Below, in pieces: positions 1 to 5,478 of a DNA stretch of 5,478 nt. A program made the position numbers and the translations under genes. Location: NCBI GenBank assembly GCA_946413885.1, contig CAMKMK010000155.1, positions 1-5,478 on the forward strand, written 5' to 3'. The notes beneath the pieces were generated by a model. It saw only the letters and a program-made list of their open reading frames with translations. It searched no databases and was not told the origin of the DNA. The DNA comes from an uncultured Prevotellaceae bacterium. GTDB lineage: Bacteria; Bacteroidota; Bacteroidia; Bacteroidales; Bacteroidaceae. Position 1 is the first letter of the stretch. Each line of letters opens with the position of its first letter.

Positions 1-1301
1 TGCATGTTCTTGAGGGTGATTTTGCCTGCTGCGATTTCTGTTTCACCTGCTAAGGCCACAAAGGGAATCTGCTTTTGATTGGCATACTGCATCTGCTTCT
101 TCATTTTGGCAGCATCAGGGTAAATCTCGCTGCGAATACCTGCGGCACGTGCTTGTGCCAGGATGGGCAGGCAGTAATCGGTCTCTGCGGCGCCGAAGTT
201 GATGAAAAGGAGCTGGGTGTCCGTGGTGACTTCCTTAGGATAGAGATTGAGCTGATTGAGCACATCATAGATGCGGTCTGCACCAAAGCTGATACCCACG
301 CCGCTGATGCCAGGCATGCCAAAGATGCCTGTAAGGTTGTCGTAGCGACCGCCGCCCGTGATGGAACCTATCTCTACATCGAGAGCCTTCACTTCAAAGA
401 TGCAGCCGGTATAGTAGTTGAGGCCACGTGCCAGGGTGAGATCCAGCTCTACCTGAGATTTCAGATTCGTCAGTTTGGAGAGGACATATTCCACTTCCTC
501 GATGCCTTTCAGTCCTGTCTCGCTTTGGCTGAGAACCTGTCGCATGGTGGCAATCTTATCGGCATTGGTTCCGCTGAGCTGGATGATGGGTTGCAGCTTC
601 TGAATGGCTTCCTCGCTGATGCCATCCTCGCGGAGCTCTTCATTCACGTTGTCGAGACCAATCTTGTCGAGTTTGTCGATGGCTACAGTAATGTCTATAA
701 TCTTTTCGGCTTCGCCAATGATTTCTGCGATGCCTGAGAGGATTTTTCGATTGTTGATCTTGATGCAGACGCGGATGCCGAAACGGGTGAAGACGGTGTC
801 GATAATCTGCATCAACTCAACTTCGTTGAGAAGGGAATCTGATCCCACCATATCGGCATCGCATTGATAAAACTCACGGTAGCGGCCCTTCTGGGGTCGA
901 TCAGCACGCCATACGGGCTGGATCTGATAACGGCGGAAGGGTAGGGTAAGCTCCTCGCGATGTTGCACTACGTAGCGGGCAAAGGGAACGGTGAGATCAT
1001 AACGCAGACCTTTTTCGCAGAGTTGGGCAGCCAGGTGTCCTGTAGCGCCTTGCTGGAGATCGTCGGAAGAAATGCCGCGCAGGAAATCGCCGCTGTTGAG
1101 AATCTTGAAAAGCAGTTTGTCGCCCTCCTCGCCATATTTTCCCATCAGAGTGCTGAGATTTTCCATGGAAGGAGTCTCTATCTGTTGGAATCCATAGAGA
1201 GCGTAAACTTGACGGATTGTGTCGAAGATATAGTTGCGGCGTGCCATTTCCTGAGGACCGAAGTCACGCGTGCCTTTGGGGATGCTGGTTTTTTGTGCCA
1301 T
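1..1301 (-). CDS. hisS: Histidyl-tRNA synthetase (HisRS), 3' end cut by window edge
   Basis: Cytoplasmic class II aminoacyl-tRNA synthetase that activates histidine with ATP and charges tRNA-His. Reverse-strand translation gives 433 uninterrupted residues from ATG at 1301-1299 (MAQKTSIPKGTRDF...), the normal HisRS start. Visible landmarks: N-terminal KGTRDF (residues 9-14); motif 1 region with ETPSMENLSTLMGKYGEEGD (42-61); YDLTVPFARYV (101-111); motif 2 with QPVWRADRPQKGRYREF (128-144); the histidine-specific segment LARGLNYYTG (290-299), whose Arg292 matches the family's catalytic arginine; GGGRYDN (316-322); motif 3 with GVGISFGADRIYD (334-346). The anticodon-binding domain starts near residue 360 and runs off the left edge at ITLKNM. 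Bacteroidetes HisRS is about 450 residues, so roughly 20 are missing only because of the window boundary. No frameshift or internal stop. Two tandem promoter candidates lie upstream. The assignment is firm. Confidence 0.97.
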   Translation of the reverse strand, partial: MAQKTSIPKGTRDFGPQEMARRNYIFDTIRQVYALYGFQQIETPSMENLSTLMGKYGEEGDKLLFKILNSGDFLRGISSDDLQQGATGHLAAQLCEKGLRYDLTVPFARYVVQHREELTLPFRRYQIQPVWRADRPQKGRYREFYQCDADMVGSDSLLNEVELMQIIDTVFTRFGIRVCIKINNRKILSGIAEIIGEAEKIIDITVAIDKLDKIGLDNVNEELREDGISEEAIQKLQPIIQLSGTNADKIATMRQVLSQSETGLKGIEEVEYVLSKLTNLKSQVELDLTLARGLNYYTGCIFEVKALDVEIGSITGGGRYDNLTGIFGMPGISGVGISFGADRIYDVLNQLNLYPKEVTTDTQLLFINFGAAETDYCLPILAQARAAGIRSEIYPDAAKMKKQMQYANQKQIPFVALAGETEIAAGKITLKNM

Positions 1302-1324
1302 AGTTAATTTTCTGAATTTGCGGG

Positions 1325-1387
1325 CGCAAAGTTACGAAAAGTCGAGCGCAAAACAAAAGAACTTGTTTTTTTTTTGCCGAGACGGAG
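1325..1387. repeat. Direct repeat module, copy 1
   Basis: This copy begins with a 22-bp block (1325-1346: CGCAAAGTTACG followed by AAAAGTCGAG) and ends with CCGAGACGGAG (1377-1387). Both blocks recur exactly in copy 2 at 1442-1501. The 30 bp between them differ from copy 2 and form their own inverted repeat: AAAACAA (1350-1356), loop AAGAAC, TTGTTTT (1363-1369), continuing into a run of ten T (1366-1375). The left block contains the hisS -7 element, so this is a promoter-bearing repeat. It may belong to a family of intergenic repeats in the host genome; that is inference. Confidence 0.75.
1327..1357 (-). promoter_or_regulatory. Proximal hisS promoter (P1), Bacteroidetes type
   Basis: On the minus strand, TAACTTTG (1334-1327) matches the Bacteroidetes -7 consensus TAnnTTTG exactly. 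A TTTG (1357-1354) lies 19 bp upstream, the usual place for the -33 element. The implied transcript would start near 1320 and leave a short leader of about 20 nt before the hisS ATG, with no clear Shine-Dalgarno sequence, as is common in this phylum. The element lies inside the first copy of the duplicated module (1325-1387). Confidence 0.75.
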
Positions 1388-1430
1388 GACTCCGCCTGCG
1401 CCTGAGCACCTACTGGAGCGCAAGAAGTTC

Positions 1431-1444
1431 GCGTTCAAGAACGC
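1431..1444. repeat. Inverted repeat between the two modules
   Basis: GCGTTC-AA-GAACGC is a perfect 6-bp inverted repeat with a 2-bp centre, just before and touching the second module copy. With so short a loop the real hairpin would have about 5 bp. No T-run follows on either strand, so a terminator is unlikely. It could be a protein-binding site or part of the repeat structure; no function is assigned. Confidence 0.4.
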
Positions 1445-1501
1445 AAAGTTACGAAAAGTCGAGAGAAGAGCCAAATATATTTGAGATTTTCCGAGACGGA
1501 G
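1442..1501. repeat. Direct repeat module, copy 2
   Basis: The 22-bp left block (1442-1463) and 11-bp right block (1491-1501, CCGAGACGGAG) are identical to those of copy 1, at offsets of 117 and 114 bp. The 27-bp core between them is unrelated to copy 1 in sequence but is also palindromic: CAAATATATTTG (1472-1483) is a perfect 12-bp palindrome. Keeping the ends and a palindromic centre while changing the core sequence is unusual for a simple tandem duplication. Confidence 0.72.
1444..1475 (-). promoter_or_regulatory. Distal hisS promoter (P2), in the second module copy
   Basis: The second module copy repeats the minus-strand TAACTTTG (1451-1444). A TTTG (1475-1472) sits 20 bp upstream, so both elements of a Bacteroidetes promoter are present at normal spacing. 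A transcript from here would cross the first copy and carry a leader of roughly 135 nt into hisS. Both promoters may be active, or this may be a decayed duplicate; sequence alone cannot tell. Confidence 0.5.
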
Positions 1502-1555
1502 AAACTTTGGTAAACCAATGTTACTGCAAAATGAGGGAAATACAAAAAAAAGAGT

Positions 1556-1563
1556 TATCTTTG
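1556..1563 (+). promoter_or_regulatory. Promoter -7 element for the zinc-hook gene
   Basis: TATCTTTG matches the Bacteroidetes -7 consensus TAnnTTTG and is followed by GCAC, a frequent context in this group. It ends 19 bp before the ATG at 1583, implying a leader of only about 10-15 nt that is A/T-rich and lacks a Shine-Dalgarno sequence. No TTTG lies at the expected -33 position; the nearest upstream TTTG (1506-1509 region) is too far away. The promoter may therefore be weak or need an activator. Confidence 0.65.
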
Positions 1564-1582
1564 CACATAAAATATTCCATCG

Positions 1583-4267
1583 ATGAACATATTCAGTAAA
1601 AAAGAGGATAAAACCACGCAACAGCCACAATCTGCTCAACCCCAAGTCTCCTCAGTGGAGACGCCTCGTGCAGAAGTGAAACGGATGTCCAAGAACCCGA
1701 ATCTGATGAGTGAGCAACAGGTGCAGCGAACCCGTGAGGCACTACGTTTGGCGGAGACGAAATTGCAGAATGCAGAAGAGAGTCTGGAGCACCTGAAAGG
1801 TCAGCAGGATTGGTTGCGTCGCTACAACGAGTTAAAGATTGCGCTGAATCAGGAGAACACCCGTTTGTATGAACTGAAGAAGCAGCAGTCGAGCATGGCT
1901 GAGGATATACGTGCTTTGGATCGTTATCAGACTTTCGAGACTATCCAGAGTGACTTCCTGCGCATGAAGTATCTGGAACAGGCTTCAGCAGAAAACAAAC
2001 GTAACCGCAGCGCCCTGGACCGTGAACAGGAGGAAGCGCTTCACAAATGGGAAGACCAGCAGAAACTCCAACAGCAGATGACAGAACTGCGTGAGCAAGC
2101 TCAGTCTCATCTCTACCAATCGATGGACCAGATAGCGATGGGCCACAGGGTGACGGGTGCCTTAGAGGCCCTGCAAGACAATCTGGTACATTTGAATGAC
2201 GCTATCAGTGTGCTTACCCAGGATCAAAAGAAGACATCTCAAGAGATTGAGGAAAAGACAACGGAACTGAACACGTTGAACGAGAAGATAGAACGCCATC
2301 GTTCGGCACGACAGGGTATAGAGATACACGAGAGGATGGTGGCCCACGGCGAAGCTGTCTTGATGAAACTGGATCAGTTGCACGAGATAAAGAACAACAT
2401 TGCAGACCTGCGTGCCCAACAGGCAGATAGCTTGCGCCGCCAGAATGAGGAGAACGAGTTGCTGGGTCGCATATTCTCGCAATTTCAGGAGGTGGAGGGT
2501 CGCATGCAGAGCCTGAATGACGAGATACACGTTCACCGTGGCAGCATCAAGGGACAGAACAGTTTTGCTCTCCAGGAACGTGCCATGCGGCTGAAGAGTC
2601 GTCATCAAATGCTCCTCTCTGCCCAATCCCTCTGGAACCGTATCTCTACAGGTTACAATTTGATAGAAGAGAAATCGAAATCGCTGAATGCCTTACGATT
2701 GCACATCGAACAAGTTCAGAAGAACATACGTGAGCTGGATACTGAGGTGAATCGACTGAACCGTCTTTCCGACGAGAAGCGATATACCTATATGTTGAGC
2801 AAAAGCCAGAGTGTGATACAACTGCGTTCAGACCTGAAGGAGGGAGTACAGTGCTCAGTCTGTGGCGCCACACATCACCCCTACCATAGCGACACGATGC
2901 TGGAACAGAGCAAACTCATTGGGGACTTCAAGACGGAATATGACCTGCTGGAAGCTGAGGCACGAGGGAAACGTGTACAATTGGAGGACATGAAGTTGGA
3001 TTTGAATGCCACGCAAGCCCGTTACGAGACAGAAGAGCAAGGGATGATAAGCGTCAGACGCAGGCAGGCAGAGGATGTCAAGGAATGGCACATCTATGCT
3101 ACCTTGGACAAATCCTTTCACGACTGTTCATCGAGCACCAATATGGAAGGCCGTCAATTGATGTTGCGTCAGTTGATAGAGAATACGACGCGTGATGCAG
3201 AGAGTGCCCAGAACGAACTGGACACTTTTACCTACCACCAGGATACTATCAATGAACTTTCGGAAAAACTCTCTGTCCAGGAACAGCGCAAGACGGAACT
3301 GGGCGTTCGTATGAACGAGGTGAACACGGGTTGTCAGGTGATGGCTGGTCATGTGGAACGCATACAGGTTCAGCTTGCTAATTTGAACGATGTCTATAGT
3401 GATCTTTACGATAAACTGGACAAGATAATAACCATCCCTGACTGGTTCCGTGAATGGAATCAGAATCACGAGGGATTAAAGCTGAAAATCCAGCAGTTGA
3501 TGGATAGTTGGGAAAACCTGAACCGTCAGATCAATGAAGAAAAGCAGCAACTGAAGACAGGTCATACAGAACTGGAAGGACTGAAGATGGAGCAGACGCT
3601 GCGCCAGGCTTTTCTGGATGCTACCCAGCAGCGGAAGGAGAATTGCCAAACTGCCATCTCTGAGCAGAACAAGAATTATGACAAGGCGTTGGGCAAGAAT
3701 GATGTGAATGTCTATTTTGACCAACTTTACCAGCAACTGGCAAAGACCAGAGCAGACGAGGATCGCGAGCACAAGTTGACTCACGATATGATGAAGGAAA
3801 TCAGTCAGATACGTGGACGCCACGATGCATACGTGGAGATTGGAGAGATGCTGAGCGACGAATGTGCCCAGAAACGCTCTGTACTGGATCTGTGGATTCG
3901 AGGATTCAATACTCAACACCCTCCTGTACAATATGCTGAATTGGAGCGTGTCTTCATGGAAGACAGGGATTGGTCTGCCGTGCGTGAGAAGGTGTTGCGC
4001 ATACAGGAAGATCTGGCCATCTGTCAAGCTATGGTGGATAGCATGCGATCTCGGTTAATAGCCTTGCAGGCTGAAGGTGGACGTGCAGCTGTAGGAGAGG
4101 GGGGTGACGTACAGTCAAATTTGGTGACCCAGCGCGATATGCTTGAGACTCGACGAAGAGAGGCCATGATGCAGGTTGCCCGATTGACGGTTGCTTTGGA
4201 AGACAACGAAAAGGCTCGTCAGTCTCTCTCCTCGGAATCGCTCAGCGAAGAGAGTCCCAACGATTGA
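1583..4267 (+). CDS. Headless SbcC/Rad50-like zinc-hook coiled-coil protein
   Basis: An 894-residue protein. Residues 1-41 are a polar, probably disordered tail rich in Q, S, P and K. About 42-415 is a long coiled coil, 416-436 holds LKEGVQCSVCGATHHPYH with C424 and C427, and about 437-880 is a second coiled coil. CxxCG..HHP after a leucine/glycine turn is the SbcC zinc-hook pattern. In Rad50/SbcC, two such hooks share one zinc ion to join molecules. SbcC-like arm features also include QQDWLRRYNEL near residue 75, a W621/W625 element (PDWFREW), and W771 with W797 (WIRGFN, DRDW). No Walker A (GxxxxGKS/T), LSGGE signature or Walker B is present. Usual SbcC is 1,000 residues or more; here the protein starts about where the N-terminal half-head should end and stops just before the C-terminal one. 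No ATPase is expected. The start is set by the ATG 19 bp after a -7 element. A glycine-rich loop (832-842) interrupts arm 2. No SbcD partner is in the window. The coding call is firm; the SbcC relationship rests on motif and layout; the function is unknown. Automatic annotation may call it SbcC or hypothetical. Confidence 0.85.
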   Translation: MNIFSKKEDKTTQQPQSAQPQVSSVETPRAEVKRMSKNPNLMSEQQVQRTREALRLAETKLQNAEESLEHLKGQQDWLRRYNELKIALNQENTRLYELKKQQSSMAEDIRALDRYQTFETIQSDFLRMKYLEQASAENKRNRSALDREQEEALHKWEDQQKLQQQMTELREQAQSHLYQSMDQIAMGHRVTGALEALQDNLVHLNDAISVLTQDQKKTSQEIEEKTTELNTLNEKIERHRSARQGIEIHERMVAHGEAVLMKLDQLHEIKNNIADLRAQQADSLRRQNEENELLGRIFSQFQEVEGRMQSLNDEIHVHRGSIKGQNSFALQERAMRLKSRHQMLLSAQSLWNRISTGYNLIEEKSKSLNALRLHIEQVQKNIRELDTEVNRLNRLSDEKRYTYMLSKSQSVIQLRSDLKEGVQCSVCGATHHPYHSDTMLEQSKLIGDFKTEYDLLEAEARGKRVQLEDMKLDLNATQARYETEEQGMISVRRRQAEDVKEWHIYATLDKSFHDCSSSTNMEGRQLMLRQLIENTTRDAESAQNELDTFTYHQDTINELSEKLSVQEQRKTELGVRMNEVNTGCQVMAGHVERIQVQLANLNDVYSDLYDKLDKIITIPDWFREWNQNHEGLKLKIQQLMDSWENLNRQINEEKQQLKTGHTELEGLKMEQTLRQAFLDATQQRKENCQTAISEQNKNYDKALGKNDVNVYFDQLYQQLAKTRADEDREHKLTHDMMKEISQIRGRHDAYVEIGEMLSDECAQKRSVLDLWIRGFNTQHPPVQYAELERVFMEDRDWSAVREKVLRIQEDLAICQAMVDSMRSRLIALQAEGGRAAVGEGGDVQSNLVTQRDMLETRRREAMMQVARLTVALEDNEKARQSLSSESLSEESPND

Positions 4268-5478
4268 CGCACTACGTTGACAAACGTTTGTCCGTACTTT
4301 TGTTTTTTGTATTCTCCGATTCCACTCACGTTACCGAATTGCTCTACTGTGGTGGGCCGTACGGTAGCTATCTCATGGAGCACTTTATCTGATAAAATAA
4401 TATAAGGTGGAAAGCCTTGCCGTTCTGCAAGCTCGAGTCGTAGGCGACGCAGTCTCTCGAAAAGAGTGGGGTCCTCCAATGGAACAGGTTCGAAGGTAAC
4501 CTGCAGGTTGAGCTGTTGTTGTAGTTCCTGTTGCAATTCACCCTTCTTCATTTTGCGGCGAGGTGCTTTCTCTTCCTTGCGAATAACTACCAGGATTGCT
4601 TTCTGGTGACCGAAAAGTACTTCGTTGCCCAAGTCAGTGATGCGCAGATGGTTGTGTTCGTCGTATTTGATTTCAACGTATCCCAATTGTAGCATTTGCA
4701 ACAGGTAATCATTCCAGTCGCGTAGGGGCACATCACGTCCCACTCCATAGGTCTTCAGGTTGGCATATCCATGAGTTTTCACTTCAGGCGAATAGATGCC
4801 GCAAAGAATGTCCACCGTGGTACGCATGGTGACTTCCTCTCCTGTACGGCTAATGGCACTCAAAGCTTTCTGTACCAGCACGGTGCCATCAAATTGCTGG
4901 GGAGGATTCTTGCAGACATCACAGTTCCCACAATCGTGTCCACTCTCCTCACCAAAATAGTTGAGCAGGATTCTGCGGCGACAGATGTCAGCCTCAGCAT
5001 ATTCTCGCATACGGTTGAGTCGCTCGATGTTGATTTCTCGCTGACCGCTTTCCTGAGCAAAATGGGTTAATTGTATGATGTCAGCTACAGAATAGAAGAG
5101 CAACGTGTCGGAGGGAAGTCCGTCACGTCCTGCACGTCCAATCTCCTGATAGAAATTCTCGATGCTTTTGGGCAGATTGTAGTGAATGACAAAGCGGACG
5201 TTGCTTTTGTTGATTCCCATTCCGAAAGCAATGGTTGCACAGACTACTTGGACGCGATCATTGATGAAATCCTCTTGCGCTTTGTTTCGCTCCTCAGTAT
5301 TGAGTCCAGCATGATAAGCCACAGCTGTAATGTGATGCTCGCACAAGTATGTGGCCATCATTTCAGCATTCTTTTGACTCATGCAGTAGATGATTCCACA
5401 ATCGTTGAGATGATGGCTCATGAACTCGAGAATCGTTTGTCGTTTCTGCCTTGCATCCAATCCGCGTCGTACATCAAG
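4219..5478 (-). CDS. recQ: ATP-dependent DNA helicase RecQ, C-terminal 419 residues
   Basis: RecQ is a 3'-to-5' DNA helicase of recombination and replication-fork repair. The frame is open to the right edge, so the start and helicase lobe 1 (Walker A, DEAH box) lie outside; an internal TTG at 5460 is not a start. Visible residues, counted from the edge: GIIYCMSQKNAE (motif IV, 28-39); AYHAGL (54-59); ATIAFGMGINKSNVRFVIH (motif V, 81-99); QEIGRAGRDGLP (motif VI with arginine finger, 111-122); a zinc site with C166, C183, C186 and C189 in the CRRRILLNYFGE...CGNCDVC pattern; a winged-helix region with YGVGRD (244-249); a charged, Q-rich linker (300-325); and an HRDC domain (about 338-405) with FPPYIILSD and GIGEYK. 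All expected lobe 2 and accessory elements are intact. It ends at TGA (4221-4219), overlapping the convergent hook gene by 49 bp. No terminator is seen downstream. Confidence 0.97.
   Translation of the reverse strand, partial: LDVRRGLDARQKRQTILEFMSHHLNDCGIIYCMSQKNAEMMATYLCEHHITAVAYHAGLNTEERNKAQEDFINDRVQVVCATIAFGMGINKSNVRFVIHYNLPKSIENFYQEIGRAGRDGLPSDTLLFYSVADIIQLTHFAQESGQREINIERLNRMREYAEADICRRRILLNYFGEESGHDCGNCDVCKNPPQQFDGTVLVQKALSAISRTGEEVTMRTTVDILCGIYSPEVKTHGYANLKTYGVGRDVPLRDWNDYLLQMLQLGYVEIKYDEHNHLRITDLGNEVLFGHQKAILVVIRKEEKAPRRKMKKGELQQELQQQLNLQVTFEPVPLEDPTLFERLRRLRLELAERQGFPPYIILSDKVLHEIATVRPTTVEQFGNVSGIGEYKKQKYGQTFVNVVRQSLGLSSLSDSEERD
4273..4309 (+). terminator. Candidate intrinsic terminator of the hook gene, inside recQ
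   Basis: GACAAACGTTTGTC (4279-4292) is a perfect 14-bp palindrome starting 12 bp after the hook-gene stop. TACG (4273-4276) and CGTA (4293-4296) extend it across a 2-nt bulge (TT), giving up to 10 paired positions. CTTTTGTTTTTTG (4297-4309) follows at once. Hairpin plus U-rich tract on the plus strand is the form of an intrinsic terminator. The stem is A/T-rich and the sequence also codes for the RecQ C-terminus (QTFVNVVRQ region), so coincidence is possible. Confidence 0.45.

Noticed and set aside
75..737. 220-residue open frame on the plus strand
   Set aside because: It lies antisense to the clearly conserved catalytic and anticodon-binding parts of hisS, and its product resembles no family I recognise. 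It is a shadow frame.
832..842. Glycine-rich GGRAAVGEGGD in the hook protein as a P-loop (residue positions)
   Set aside because: It lacks the GK[S/T] of Walker A and lies late in arm 2, where a loop is expected rather than a nucleotide-binding site.
960..1307. 115-residue plus-strand open frame over the hisS 5' end
   Set aside because: Antisense to the conserved HisRS N-terminus, with no promoter or recognisable product.
1349..1375. AAAACAA/TTGTTTT hairpin plus T-run as a plus-strand terminator
   Set aside because: No plus-strand gene ends upstream of it, and the stem has only one G-C pair. It fits better as the core of the repeat module.
1270..1645. Open frames on both strands (109 and 113 residues) across the intergenic region
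   Set aside because: They run through the promoters and repeat modules and into neighbouring genes in other frames. Their composition is low-complexity and gives no recognisable protein.
3476..4027. 183-residue minus-strand open frame antisense to the hook gene
   Set aside because: Leucine- and isoleucine-rich antisense products are expected opposite Q/E/K-rich coiled-coil codons. The plus-strand frame is intact and explains the region.
4224..4254. CTCTCT...TCGCT-C-AGCGA-AGAGAG hairpin in the gene overlap as a bidirectional terminator
   Set aside because: The stem needs an 8-nt one-sided bulge, the inner loop is a single base, and no T-run follows on either strand.
5458..5460. TTG as a possible start codon of the RecQ frame
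   Set aside because: The frame continues to the window edge and RecQ lobe 1 must precede it. The TTG encodes an internal leucine.

Overview
The window looks like ordinary chromosome from a Bacteroidales bacterium, probably Prevotella/Segatella-like. All three promoter candidates carry the Bacteroidetes -7 element TAnnTTTG, no gene start visible here has a strong Shine-Dalgarno sequence, and the HisRS and RecQ proteins read as Bacteroidetes-type. The genus-level placement is inference.

Layout: (1) positions 1-1301, minus strand, hold hisS (histidyl-tRNA synthetase), complete at its N-terminus and cut by the window edge about 20 residues before its usual end. (2) Positions 1302-1582 are a divergent promoter region. 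It contains two imperfect copies of a ~60-bp module, each supplying a hisS-directed promoter, and a separate promoter for the rightward gene. (3) Positions 1583-4267, plus strand, encode an 894-residue protein that is almost entirely coiled coil, with a Rad50/SbcC-type zinc hook (C424-x-x-C427) close to its midpoint. It has no Walker A, no ABC signature and no Walker B. It looks like the arms and hook of SbcC with both ATPase half-heads absent. (4) Positions 4219-5478, minus strand, hold the C-terminal 419 residues of RecQ helicase (helicase lobe 2, zinc-binding, winged-helix and HRDC regions); its N-terminal half lies beyond the right edge.

The hook gene is divergent from hisS and convergent with recQ, and its last 49 bp overlap the recQ 3' end tail to tail. 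A hairpin plus T-rich tract that could terminate hook-gene transcription lies inside the recQ coding region.

hisS is housekeeping. RecQ and the SbcC-like protein both point to DNA recombination/repair, but there is no operon linking them. The headless zinc-hook protein is the main point of interest. No tRNA or rRNA genes, CRISPR arrays, transposases or phage genes were seen.
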